The position numbers were made by a program, and so were the translations under genes. From Streptomyces sp. SA15 (GTDB lineage: Bacteria > Actinomycetota > Actinomycetes > Streptomycetales > Streptomycetaceae): a stretch of DNA of 64,000 bases. The stretch is from positions 24,388 to 88,387 of the forward strand of contig NZ_NTGE01000116.1 of NCBI RefSeq assembly GCF_002291145.1, read 5' to 3'. This document shows, piece by piece, positions 13,201 through 19,812 of this stretch (position 1 is its first letter; every line of letters begins with the position of its first letter). Under the pieces are notes generated by a model, which worked only from the letters and a program-made list of their open reading frames with translations, made no database searches and was not told the DNA's origin.

Positions 13201-16200
13201 GCTGGGCGAGCTCGAGCAGGTCCTCCTCGGCCATCCCGCCGTGCGCGCCGCTGCGGCGGCCGCCTTCTCCACTCCGGCCGGGAAACGGCTGGCCGGATAC
13301 GTTGTCGCAGAACCCGGCGGCGTAAGCCTCTCCGAGCTGCGCGGGTGGCTCGCCGAGCGGGTCCCCGACCACCTCGTGCCGACCGCGCTCGTCCCTGTGG
13401 ACGCCCTGCCGTTCACGGCCCACGGCAAGGTGGACCGGGCGAAGCTGCCCGCTCCCGCCACCGGTGCGGCCCCGAGTGCCGGCCGAGTGTCGGGCCACAC
13501 CCCGGTCACCGAGTACGAGCGCGTTCTGTGCCGTCTGATCGGCGACCTGCTGGGTCAGTCCGACCTGCCGGCCGACGGTCACTTCTTCGAACTCGGCGGC
13601 GACAGCATCCTCGCCATCCAACTGGTGAGCCGGGCGGACCGGGAGGGACTCTCGCTGACCCCGCGCGACGTCTTCGCGCACCCGGTGATCGCGGAACTCG
13701 CCGCCGTGGCCGCGTCCGGCCGCCCCGCCCCGGCACCCGTGTCCGATCAGGGGGTGGGTTCGGTCCCGCTGACCCCGGCCATGCACTGGCTGCGCGAACT
13801 CGGTGAGGACATCGCAGGCTTCGAGCAGTCCGTGGCCGTCCCGGTTCCGGCCGGACTCGACCGGGGCCACGTCACCGCCGCGCTGCAGGCCGTCCTCGAC
13901 CATCACGACACCTTGCGGATGCGCCTGTCCCGTGACGGCGACACAGGGCTATGGGCACTGGACATCCCGGAACCGGGAGCCGTCGACGCGCAGGACCTGC
14001 TCGTCGTCGCCGACGCGACCGGGCTGTCCGGCGACGCACTGCGCGAGCTGGCGGCCCAGTCGGTGGGCGCTGCCCGGGACCGCCTCGACCCCGACGGCGG
14101 GGTCATGCTTGCCGCGGTGCTGCTGGCAGGGGAACCCGGCGCACCCGGTCTGCTGTCCCTCACCGCCCACCATCTCGTTGTGGACGCCGTGTCGTGGCGG
14201 ATCCTGAGCGGCGATCTCGACCAGGCCCTGACCGCTCTGGCGGAGGACCGGCCGGTCGAGCTCGCCCCGGTCGGCACCTCCTTCAAGCGCTGGGCCGAAT
14301 GGCTGGTCGCCGCCGCCGCGGACCGTTCCCGGCTCACCGAGGTCCGGCACTGGACGGACGTACTGCGCACCCCCGACCCCGCGCTGGGCGACCGGCCGCT
14401 CGATCCCTTCGAGGACACCGTCGCCACGACCCGGTCGATCCGGCGGACGGCCCCGGCCGGGACGACGGCTCCGCTGCTTACCGAGGCCCCTGCTTCGTTC
14501 CACGGCCGGGTACCCGACGTGTTGCTCACCGCGCTGGCCCTGGCCGTCGGCGAGTGGCGAAAGCGCCGCGGTATCCCGGCGACGAGCGCGGTCCTGCTCG
14601 ACGTGGAGGGGCACGGCCGGGTCGAGCAGGACGGACTCGACCTCACCCGGACCGTCGGATGGTTCACCACGCTGCACCCGGTGGCCCTCGATCCCGGGGC
14701 ACTGGAGTGGGCGAACGTCCGGCACGGTGCCCCGGACCTGGGCACGGCCGTGAAGCGGGTGAAGGAACGGCTGCGGTCCGTGCCCGACTCCGGGCTCGGC
14801 TTCGGCCTGCTGCGCTACCTCAATCCCCAGAGCATGCCGCTGCTGGCGCGGGCGGGCACGCCGCAGATCTGCGTCAACTACCTGGGGCGGGTGGCCGGCC
14901 CGGCCGATTCCGCCCCTGCGACGATGCCGCCGCGGGAAACCGCCGCGCGGGCCGTGGCCCACGCCGTCGCGCTCGACGCCATGGTCAGGGACACCCCCGA
15001 GGGACCACGACTCGTCGCGAACTGGACCTGGCCGGCAGGGGTGCTGGCCGAGCGGGACGTGGAAGAGCTGGCCGATCTCTGGTTCGAGGCTCTGGAGGGC
15101 ATCGTCGTCCATGCGCGCGGCGCGACGGCCACCCGTAGTCCCTCGGACTTCCCGCTCGTCGACCTCACCCAGCAGCAGGTGGACTGGATCGAGCGGACCT
15201 GGCCGGCACTCTCGGACGTGCTGCCGGTCACCCCCTTGCAGGAAGGCCTGCTCTTCCACGCGCTGCTCGACGGCCCCGACCGCGAACACGACGACCCGTA
15301 CGTAGTGCAGAGCGTCCTCGCCCTGCCCGGAGAGCTGGATCCCGACGCGCTGCGTCAAGCGGTCCAGACGGTCGTCGAACGCCACGACGCGCTACGCGCG
15401 GCGTTCGTCCAGACACCGGACGGTCCCCCTGTCCAGGTGATCGCCGAACAGGTGACCGTCCCCTGGAAGGAAGCCGCGGCTGTTGATGCGGCCGAGCTGG
15501 CCGCGTTGGCGGCCGGGGAACGCCGCGCGGGCTTCGACCTGGCCGCTCCGCCCCTGATCCGGTTGCTGCTGGTGCGGTTGGCCGGAGAAGAACACCGGCT
15601 GGTCATGACCAACCATCACATCCTGCTGGACGGCTGGTCGCTGCCGTTGCTGCTGCGCGAGCTCTTCGCCGCCTACCGGACCGCCGGGGACCAAGCCCGG
15701 CTTCCGGCGGTGACTGCGCACCGTGCCTTCGCCTCATGGCTGGCGGGGCAGGACCGGGAGACGGCACGGGAGGCCTGGCGGGCCGCCCTGTCGGGTGTGG
15801 ACAGCTGCCGAGTGGCCGCCGGTGGCGGTGCGGCCGCAGGTCCGCGGCAGGAAGTGCGTCGGCGGCTGCCCGCGCGGGTCGCGGCATTGGTACGGGAGAC
15901 GGCTCGCACACTGGGTGTCACGACCAGCGCCATGGTGCACGTCGCCTGGGGGCTCGTACTCGGTCGTCTCACCGGACGGCGGGACGTCGTCTTCGGCAGT
16001 GTGGTGTCGGGGCGACCGCCGGCCGTCCCCGGCGTCGAGTCGATGATCGGCTGCTTCATCAACACCGTGCCGGTCCGGCTCACTCCACGCCCCGCCGAGA
16101 CCGTGGCGGACATCCTGCGCCGCTTCCAGGCCGAACAGGCGGCTCTCGGCGAGGCGCAGCACCTCGGGCTGGCCGAGGTGCACAGGCTGATCGGCGCCGG

Positions 16201-19051
16201 TGAACTGTTCGACACCGCGCTGGCGTTCGAGAACTATCCGACCGGCGGGGACGCCGTCCGGGTGGGCCCGTCCGACACGGCCGTCCGGCTGGAGCAGGCC
16301 AGGGACGGGATGCACTATCCGATCGGCCTGGTGGCCGCCGCCCACCCCGACGGGATGGGGCTGCGACTGGTCCACCGCGTCGACCTGATCCCCCCGGCCC
16401 GGGCGGAGCAGATCGTGACCTGGCTCAGCGACGCGCTGGAATCGATGGCAGCCGATCCGGACCAGCCGGTCGAGCGGGTCACCGGGCACCGGGACCGGGC
16501 ACCGATCATGGCGGCCGCTTCGTCCGTGGACTCGGCCGACCGCGATCCGATCGCCCTCTTCGCCGGCCAGGTGGCCAAGACCCCCGACGCCCCAGCCGTG
16601 ACCGGCGAGAACCGGACCTTCACCTACGCCGAACTCGACGCGTGGTCCGACCGGCTGGCGCGGGCCCTGGTGGCGGCCGGGGCCGGCGCGGAGACCACGG
16701 TGGCCGTGCTGCTGGAGCGCACGCCCCGGATGATCGCCGCGCTGCTCGCTGTGTTGAAGGCGGGTGCCGCCTACGTGGCGCTCGACCAGCGGTTCCCCAC
16801 CGCGCGGATACGGACCGTCCTGGCCGAGTCCCGCGCCGCGCTGCTGCTCGCCGACGGCGAAGGGGCGACGGACTTCGGGGTCCCGCTCGTCGATCCGGCC
16901 ACGGTCGTGCCGCCCGGCGACGACGTCGAGCTCCCCGCCGTACCGGTGCGGGCCATGGCCTACGTCATGTCCACGTCGGGCTCGACCGGCCGTCCCAAGG
17001 CCGTGGCCGTCTCCCGCCGGGAGCTCACCTGGCTCGCCGGTGAGGAGGGCTTCCGCGCACCGCGCCGGTCGCTCGTGCACAGTCCGCTCGCCTTCGACGC
17101 GTCCACCGCGGAGATCTGGGGCACTCTGCTCAACGGCGGCTGCCTGGTCCTCGCCCCGCCCGGTGACCTGGACACCGTCACGCTCGCCCGCGTCATCCGC
17201 GACGAGCGGGTCACCTGGGCCTGTTTCACCCCCGTCCTGTTCCGGACGCTGGTCGAGGACGAGCCGTCGTGCTTCGAGGGCCTGCGGGAGGTGCTCCTCG
17301 GCGGCGACGTCGTCCCGCCCGCGGCCGCGCGGGAGGTGCTGCGGCGCAATCCCGGCCTGTCCCTCGCCAACGGATACGGCCCGGCCGAGACCACGGTGTT
17401 CGTCACGGTCCACCGGATGCGCTCCGCCGGAAGTGCCGGCGCGCCCGTGCCCATCGGGCTGCCGCTGCCCGGCATCCGGATGCACCTCCTGGACGACGCC
17501 CTGCTACCGGTACCCGAGGGAACCGTCGGCGAGATCTACATCGCGGGCGACGGAGTCGGCCGCGGCTACCTGGGGCAGCCGGGCCTGACCGCGACCCGGT
17601 ACGTCGCCGAGCCCGGCGGGTCGGGCGCACGCGCCTACCGCACCGGCGATCTGGCGCGCCTGAACTCCGACGGCCTGCTTGAGTTCGCCGGCCGCGTCGA
17701 CACACAGGTCAAGATCCGGGGGTTTCGGGTCGAACCGGGCGAGGTCGAGTCCGTGCTGGCCGCCCACCCCGGTGTCGCGCACTGCGTCGTGGTCGTTTCC
17801 GGCGAGGGGCCGGCGGGTCCGCGTCTGGTGGCGCACGCCGTGCCGTCGGCCGGACACCGGCCGGACGCCGCCGAACTGACCCGTTTCGCCCAGGACCTGC
17901 TGCCCGCCTACCTGGTGCCGCCGGTCGTCGTGGTCCGCGACTCGCTGCCGGTGACGGCCAACGGCAAGGTCGACCGCGCCGCGCTCGGCGCGGTGACACC
18001 GGTCCGGCGGGCGCGCACCGCCCCGGTCAACCGGACGGAAGAAGTGCTGTGCGAGCTGTACCGCGACGTACTGGGCGTACCCGAGGTCGGCACCGACGAC
18101 GACTTCTTCGACCTCGGCGGCGATTCCCTGCTCGCGATGCGGCTGATCGGCCGGATCCGGCGCCGGCTCGGCGGCGCGCCGACCATCAGAGACCTGTTCC
18201 TTACCCCCACGGTCGCCGGATTCGCCCGTCGGCACATCCTGGGCGGCGGCATCGCCCAGGACACCGCCTTCGACGTCCTGCTACCCCTGCGCCCCCAGGG
18301 GACGGCGGCGCCGGTCTTCTGCCTGCCCCCGGCGAGCGGGCTCGGCTGGCGCTACTCGGGTCTGATCCGGGTGCTGTCGCACACCGTGCCGATCCACGCC
18401 CTGCAGGCTCCCGGATACAGCGACGACGGCCCGCTGCCGGGATCCGTGGCCGAACTCGCCGCCGACTACACGACCCGGATCAGGAAGGCCGCGCCGGGCC
18501 CGTACCGGCTTGTCGGCTGGTCCTTCGGCGGACTCGTCGCCCACGAGGTCGCGACGAGGCTGCGCCAGGCGGGGGAGGACGTGGAACTGCTGGCCGTACT
18601 CGACGCGGCGCCGGCGGCAGGGCTGGTGACCGGGTCGCCCGACGGCGTGAGCATCCTGCGGACGCTGCTGGAGACGGTCGGTGACCTGTCCGACCGGTTG
18701 CCGGACGGGATGACGGCGGAAGAAGCGGAGACGCTGTTGCGCGAGCACGACAACCCGATGGTGGCCCTGCTGGGCGAACGGTCGCGGCGGCTGGTGCAGG
18801 TCTCCCGGAACTTCACCGAACTGGCCGCCTCGCATGTTCCGGACACCTTCGACGGCGACATGGCCTTCTTCCCCGCCGTCCGCGGTCACGGCGCGAGCCG
18901 CCTGACCGTGGACAGCTGGCGGCCCCACGTCACCGGCACCATCACCACGTATCCGATCGACTGCGAACACCAGCAGATGCTCGACGGCGCACCCCTGCGC
19001 GAGATCGGCCGCGTCCTGCGGGCGGCCCTCGACGACGGCGCACCCGCATGA
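1208..19051 (+). CDS. Five-module NRPS with N-methyltransferase, A-less module and thioesterase
   Basis: The protein has 5947 residues. Domains with approximate residues: C1 1-440 (HHILLDGW at 144); A1 465-925; T1 935-1005; C2 1025-1465; A2 1475-1950 with an N-methyltransferase 1955-2215 inserted before its C-terminal end (NGKLDR near 2390); T2 2412-2482; C3 2500-2945; A relic 2960-3035; T3 3052-3122; C4 3140-3580; A3 3585-4080; T4 4100-4165 (GGDS); E 4184-4650; C5 4670-5110; A4 5112-5595; T5 5605-5680; TE 5690-5947 (GWSFGG, Ser about 5772). Ten-residue codes read by eye against PheA: A1 DVWHVSFVDK, close to serine codes; A2 DIVQLGLVWK, close to glycine codes, so N-methylglycine is expected; A3 DVGTLLVVAK and A4 DAACLGGVFK, unassigned. 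C1 and C5 follow E domains and are DCL-like. The start is the ATG overlapping the upstream stop; the end overlaps the next gene (ATGA). Confidence 0.95.
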   Translation: MDRSGVVDVLPLSPLQEGMLFHAQLGDGQADPYVVQLVLALDGPIRADGLRQAAERILTRHQNLRAAFLSQREGTPIQVVPRRVEVAWQQHDLSALPLPEREAELARLLREDRDAGFDLARPPLIRFTLVRLAPDAHRFVVTNHHILLDGWSGPLMLRDLFSVYAADGDDGHLPAVTPYREYLRWLSERDRDAARQMWGEVLSGLDGGTLVAAQGIGRAAARPSSHEHVTVRLPAQVTDALRETAKDLRITVSTTVHTAWALLLARLTGRVDLVFGSVVSGRPPVLPGIETMVGLLINTVPVRVRLDPAESLGELAARVQREQSALADHQYLSLAELHRPASATELFDTAVVFENYPVDRDGVQAMLDGVRVSVESAEDAMHYPLSLGASLRGSALELRVMHRTDVFDTERARAIADRLVDLLGELATRPGAGVARTDTPFRAETARALTHARGSDADLAATDLPSLIEAQAARTPHAVAVVAEDTTLTYAELDAWADRLAGHLVRRGAGPERTVAVALPRSAELMVALYAVHKTGAAYLPIDPGYPAERIAFMLADAEPAVVLDDPSEVRASRAQTGSAPPRTLWPDSPAYVIHTSGSTGLPKGVVVSHAAILNRLRWMQDTYGLRADDRVLQKTPSSFDVSVWEFFWPLITGATLVLARPEGHKDPRYLAELIQKQHVTTAHFVPSMLQMFLEEPAASGCSSLRLVVCSGEALPVELAASFRRTLGAELANFYGPTEAAVDVTAWDVCDDMVPIGRPGWNTQAHVLDAYLRPTLPGVPGELYLAGAQLARGYLGRPGLTAERFVANPWTPGERMYRTGDLVRRRADGVLEFLGRTDDQVKIRGFRVELREVESALARHPGVRRAVVVAHGQELAAYLLARPGTDISAVRELAASVLPEYMVPSSFTTLDEIPVGPSGKVDRRALPAPQRPHSAGRRPRNPRESILCDLFAEVLGLAGTGIDDDFFAHGGHSLLATRLVNRIRATLGVEVALRQLFETPTVAGLAAALDPAAATRPSLRPMPRPERIPLSFAQRRLWFINQLEGQSPTYNIPVVLNLRGRLDTDALRASLADVMLRHESLRTVFPSHDGLPHQVVLAPDAVEPQLTVAAVAPDALDDAVRAAVGHTFDLTAEPPLRAWAFTSRASTENHVLVLLLHHIAGDGSSLSPLLGDLGTAYAARRDGARPDWAPLPVQYADYALWQHQMFGDGQDIDSLIGRQVTFWTTALDGVPAELDLPTERPRPAVASYRGDTVDFTLDADLHAELADLARTGRATLFMVLQAAFAALLTRLGAGTDIPLGTPVAGRTDNALDRLVGFFVNTLVLRCDTSGNPAFRQLLARVRATDLDAYAHQDLPFEHLVETMNPARSLSGNALFQVMFALQNVDNVTVDLPGLTARPRPVHARNAKFDLFVSMAERRTAAGGPDGLYGTVEYATDLFDRETVERLVAWYSEFLRAVVRDPATPIEQVVFLSPAEQQDLLVTRNRTDRPLPSHFLHERFQQQAAATPDAPAVRCGRDGLTYAQLNARSNRLARELIAHGVGPEHVVALAVPRSVDMVVALLAVQKAGGVYLPMDPTHPAERLEFLLGDAQPALLITTPDIAPRLPAGDTPMIVLGDPSTERALAGQDASDPADEDRVAPILPGNAAYIIHTSGSTGRPKGVVISYRSIINNLTGFAERFPMSSDDCTLAVATVAFDIVAVDVYLPLLHGGRVVVAESEAVRHPAALAELAVRNGATVLQATPSLYRTLLAHAPEGLRGMRLLVGGEALGAGLAARMEAVGRGVVNLYGPTETTVWSTLAEVDASRTVADGPPPVGSQTQNVRMYVLDPNLRPVPVGVTGELYIAGTGLGRGYLDRRSLTAQRYVADPFGEPGSRMYSTGDLVRWRRAGGLNFVGRADDQVKVRGFRIELGEVEAALSRQDDVVEATVLVDETGDGERTLVGYVVPGTAWSAGRDEQEENDQVSSWRDLYDSLYADQVADGGFWEDFTVWQSSYDGRHLPLAEMTQWRSAVVDQVLRLKPRRVLEIGVGNGLLLSRLAPQCEAYWGTDFSPSVITELGERLRAHGEDRPGIELRVQSADDVSGLPRDFFDTIVLNSVVQYFPHAGYLTDVLHKCLDLLVPGGSVVLGDIRNLRLLRCLQTAVAVGRLTDAADTSSVRALVEHKVAAEEELLLAPDFFVALARTSPDIAGVDIRLKRGRFDNELSRYRYEVVIIKAPAAPAPVDRLPKTDWTDLGSTGALAEALRGAPGGLRVTDVPNGRLFAEYDALRELRRGSGTARVLAALRAEGRGVDPEDLHDVGAAHGFQVVTTWSGQGRDDCFDAVFLPAHADATAVQAYAGDSAGDSLQEHANSPARTRRLRGFSDRLRTGLRRWLPDYMIPAAFVILDELPLNANGKLDRSALPKPDFAVLSSGRPPRTPREQVLCELFAEVLGVPEVTIDDNFFELGGHSLLATRLVSRIRSVTGIEIPIRHVFEGATVAALCERLDARTPARPPLLPMPRPPRIPLSFAQLRLWFLNRFETSSPGYNLPTVLRLSGDLDRDALREALCDLVARHETLRTVFPEQDGEPSQIVRPAERARPELPVVATDPDALPGALAAAGRVPFDVTTDLPLRATLFALDDHEHVLLLVLHHIAADGWSVGPLARDLAAAYRARARDQAPDWPDLPVQYADYALWQREVLGSPDDPDSAMSRQLVHWRRALAAAPAETSLPTDRPRAENSTPAGERLSFELGADLHARLLDLARAHRASLFMVLQSAVAALLTRVGAGTDVLLGSAIAGRTDTATEDLVGFFVNTQVLRVDTSGDPGFGELIDRARQAGLAAYDNQDLPFEHLVEALNPERSLARHPLFQVMMVLQNAPRTETSLPGVRITGEPLDVGAVNFDLGFNLAERDPVAGRPAGVAGMVEYRSDLFDRLTVERLVDRLRRLLETVAADPSVRIGAVDLTAGDALDGHLAPVPAVREINLARIEEVLAEHDDVQQVAAVLHYDTEAGRQTVAVHVLAEDDHALDVDRLRAFAARWLPDHLVPAEYTVAPAPAARPPAPRPAMDATPPATPRQETLCALFAEVLERPSVGVDEDFFAVGGHSLLAVRLIGRVRDALGVELPIRRLFEATTVRALDAVFDDQAAARPRVAPVTRPKRVPLSFAQQRLWVLDRLEGPSATYNIPFALRLRGPLDETALQTALRDVLDRHEVLRTVIDSDHGVPYQRILPVDEIWPGLAVGDVAPDALAAELAAASAHAFDLSEEPPLRARLFRLAPEDHVLSVVLHHIAGDGASLEPLATDLSTAYAARKRSVAPDWHPLPVQYADYTVWQRELLGDENDPDSLIARHIRYWSDTLAELPEELPLPTDRPRPAVAGHQGELVEYTVSADTHRLLAELAERHGVTLFMVMHAALAAVLTRHGAGTDVPIGTPVAGRDDSALDPMIGFFANTVVLRTDTSGDPDFATLLDRVRQTDLAAYSRQHVPFERLVDMLGVERSMARNPLVQVMLAFDQYGASPLRLDGVRVSAQPTGHVAAKYDLAVNVAERRGADREYEGLAGALELATDLFDRRTGEELAARLVLFLDQVAADPTLRIGAVRLEPAADQFPWNDTDRPVPVEHALAAFERQVPHYRDYDAVVCGEDRISYQELNERANRLAHRLISRGIGAEQIVALYLPQSVDLVVALLAVLKSGAAYMPVDPDYPAERVRLLFGRAAPALVLAKGDAGPTAAPVLDPAEHLPDLPAHDPTDTDRLLPWSPDHPAYLIHTSGSTGTPRGVLVTHRGLPGLALSLADAYQVVPGSRVLEFASPGFDVATGDILFTLSSGAAVVLPDTDRVTAAANLADLVARHGVTHTTLTPTVAARIRPGALPDGFVLALGSETVPGSLVDQWASSCRVLNVYGPTECTVASTITGALTGDGAPPLGQPLANTKAYVLDPALRPVLPGMVGELYLSGPGLARGYRGEPAVTAGRFVADPYGAPGARMYRTGDLVRRRRDGELDFIGRADGQVKIRGHRVELGELEQVLLGHPAVRAAAAAAFSTPAGKRLAGYVVAEPGGVSLSELRGWLAERVPDHLVPTALVPVDALPFTAHGKVDRAKLPAPATGAAPSAGRVSGHTPVTEYERVLCRLIGDLLGQSDLPADGHFFELGGDSILAIQLVSRADREGLSLTPRDVFAHPVIAELAAVAASGRPAPAPVSDQGVGSVPLTPAMHWLRELGEDIAGFEQSVAVPVPAGLDRGHVTAALQAVLDHHDTLRMRLSRDGDTGLWALDIPEPGAVDAQDLLVVADATGLSGDALRELAAQSVGAARDRLDPDGGVMLAAVLLAGEPGAPGLLSLTAHHLVVDAVSWRILSGDLDQALTALAEDRPVELAPVGTSFKRWAEWLVAAAADRSRLTEVRHWTDVLRTPDPALGDRPLDPFEDTVATTRSIRRTAPAGTTAPLLTEAPASFHGRVPDVLLTALALAVGEWRKRRGIPATSAVLLDVEGHGRVEQDGLDLTRTVGWFTTLHPVALDPGALEWANVRHGAPDLGTAVKRVKERLRSVPDSGLGFGLLRYLNPQSMPLLARAGTPQICVNYLGRVAGPADSAPATMPPRETAARAVAHAVALDAMVRDTPEGPRLVANWTWPAGVLAERDVEELADLWFEALEGIVVHARGATATRSPSDFPLVDLTQQQVDWIERTWPALSDVLPVTPLQEGLLFHALLDGPDREHDDPYVVQSVLALPGELDPDALRQAVQTVVERHDALRAAFVQTPDGPPVQVIAEQVTVPWKEAAAVDAAELAALAAGERRAGFDLAAPPLIRLLLVRLAGEEHRLVMTNHHILLDGWSLPLLLRELFAAYRTAGDQARLPAVTAHRAFASWLAGQDRETAREAWRAALSGVDSCRVAAGGGAAAGPRQEVRRRLPARVAALVRETARTLGVTTSAMVHVAWGLVLGRLTGRRDVVFGSVVSGRPPAVPGVESMIGCFINTVPVRLTPRPAETVADILRRFQAEQAALGEAQHLGLAEVHRLIGAGELFDTALAFENYPTGGDAVRVGPSDTAVRLEQARDGMHYPIGLVAAAHPDGMGLRLVHRVDLIPPARAEQIVTWLSDALESMAADPDQPVERVTGHRDRAPIMAAASSVDSADRDPIALFAGQVAKTPDAPAVTGENRTFTYAELDAWSDRLARALVAAGAGAETTVAVLLERTPRMIAALLAVLKAGAAYVALDQRFPTARIRTVLAESRAALLLADGEGATDFGVPLVDPATVVPPGDDVELPAVPVRAMAYVMSTSGSTGRPKAVAVSRRELTWLAGEEGFRAPRRSLVHSPLAFDASTAEIWGTLLNGGCLVLAPPGDLDTVTLARVIRDERVTWACFTPVLFRTLVEDEPSCFEGLREVLLGGDVVPPAAAREVLRRNPGLSLANGYGPAETTVFVTVHRMRSAGSAGAPVPIGLPLPGIRMHLLDDALLPVPEGTVGEIYIAGDGVGRGYLGQPGLTATRYVAEPGGSGARAYRTGDLARLNSDGLLEFAGRVDTQVKIRGFRVEPGEVESVLAAHPGVAHCVVVVSGEGPAGPRLVAHAVPSAGHRPDAAELTRFAQDLLPAYLVPPVVVVRDSLPVTANGKVDRAALGAVTPVRRARTAPVNRTEEVLCELYRDVLGVPEVGTDDDFFDLGGDSLLAMRLIGRIRRRLGGAPTIRDLFLTPTVAGFARRHILGGGIAQDTAFDVLLPLRPQGTAAPVFCLPPASGLGWRYSGLIRVLSHTVPIHALQAPGYSDDGPLPGSVAELAADYTTRIRKAAPGPYRLVGWSFGGLVAHEVATRLRQAGEDVELLAVLDAAPAAGLVTGSPDGVSILRTLLETVGDLSDRLPDGMTAEEAETLLREHDNPMVALLGERSRRLVQVSRNFTELAASHVPDTFDGDMAFFPAVRGHGASRLTVDSWRPHVTGTITTYPIDCEHQQMLDGAPLREIGRVLRAALDDGAPA
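7060..7850 (+). other. N-methyltransferase domain inside A2
   Basis: This SAM-dependent methyltransferase region splits the second adenylation domain between its A8 region and its C-terminal NGKLDR motif, the usual site of N-methyltransferases in NRPSs. The SAM-binding motif I, LEIGVGNGLL, is at about 7276. The stretch RDFFDTIVLNSVVQYFPH near 7460-7510 is typical of these domains. Because the host A domain has a glycine-type code, the expected unit is N-methylglycine (sarcosine). About 430 bases (7860-8290) between the methyltransferase and the resumed A sequence form a linker I cannot assign. Confidence 0.85.
10085..10320 (+). other. Adenylation-domain relic in module 3
   Basis: Between C3 and T3 there is no adenylation domain. 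Only about 75 residues remain that align with the A-domain C-terminal subdomain: REINLARIEEVLAEHDDV corresponds to the A8 region (REIELGEVEAVL in complete domains), and FAARWLPDHLVPAEYTV to the ALPDYMVPAAFV stretch. The ATP-binding TSGSTG loop, the YGPTE and TGD motifs and the catalytic NGK lysine are all gone. T3 keeps its GGHSLL phosphopantetheine site, so the module probably still carries an amino acid loaded by another A domain. Confidence 0.85.
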
Positions 19052-19812
19052 CCGCCCGCGCGATGTCCCGGCACCTCGTGCTGGGCTCCGCGGACGCCCT
19101 GCACCGTGTCGTGCTGCTGCACTACGCGGGCGGGTCGGCCGCGTCGTTGCTGCCACTGGCCCGGCACATGCCGGACACCTGCGGCGTCGTCCTGCTGGAA
19201 CTCAACGACCCCGGCGACCCCGCGCACACCTTCACCGAAGCGGTGACCCGGCTCCGGCCGGAGTTCGAGGAGCTGCTCGACCGCCCCACCGTCGTCTTCG
19301 GCCACAGCATGGGCGCGTTGCTGGCCCACGCGCTGGTCGAGGCATTGCCGGACCACCGCCGGCGCCTGGTGTCCGATGTCGTGCTGTCCGGATCCCGCTC
19401 GCCCACGACCACGAGCAGACTCGCGACCTTCCCGCCGACGGCGTTCACCGCCCGGTCCCGGACGGGGCTGCGGGACGACATGATCCGGTACGGCGGCTGC
19501 CCTCCGGAACTGTTCGCCGACACCGAACTGCTGGAGAGGGCCGTGACGGCCCTCGGCCACGACATGCAGCTCATCGACACATATTCCGGGCCGGTCCGCC
19601 GCGGCGGACGGCACGACGCCACGGAGTACCACATCTGGTACGGCGAGACCGACGACGAGGCGAGCGCGGACGAGGCCTGGCTGTGGGCCGACGACGTGCC
19701 GCGCCCGCCCCACCGGCGGGGCTTTCCCGGCGGCCACTTCTACCTGCTGGAACACACGGAGGCAGGCCAGGCGTTGCGCCGCCTCGCCGTCGCAGGGATT
19801 GGATGCACATGA
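19048..19812 (+). CDS. Type II thioesterase
   Basis: This 254-residue alpha/beta hydrolase is of the type II thioesterase family found beside NRPSs. It removes mis-loaded or stalled acyl groups from carrier proteins. The nucleophile elbow GHSMGA lies near residue 89, and the catalytic His is in PGGHFYL near the C-terminus. Its ATG overlaps the NRPS stop (ATGA) and its own stop overlaps the next gene, so it is translated as part of the NRPS operon. Confidence 0.92.
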   Translation: MTARAMSRHLVLGSADALHRVVLLHYAGGSAASLLPLARHMPDTCGVVLLELNDPGDPAHTFTEAVTRLRPEFEELLDRPTVVFGHSMGALLAHALVEALPDHRRRLVSDVVLSGSRSPTTTSRLATFPPTAFTARSRTGLRDDMIRYGGCPPELFADTELLERAVTALGHDMQLIDTYSGPVRRGGRHDATEYHIWYGETDDEASADEAWLWADDVPRPPHRRGFPGGHFYLLEHTEAGQALRRLAVAGIGCT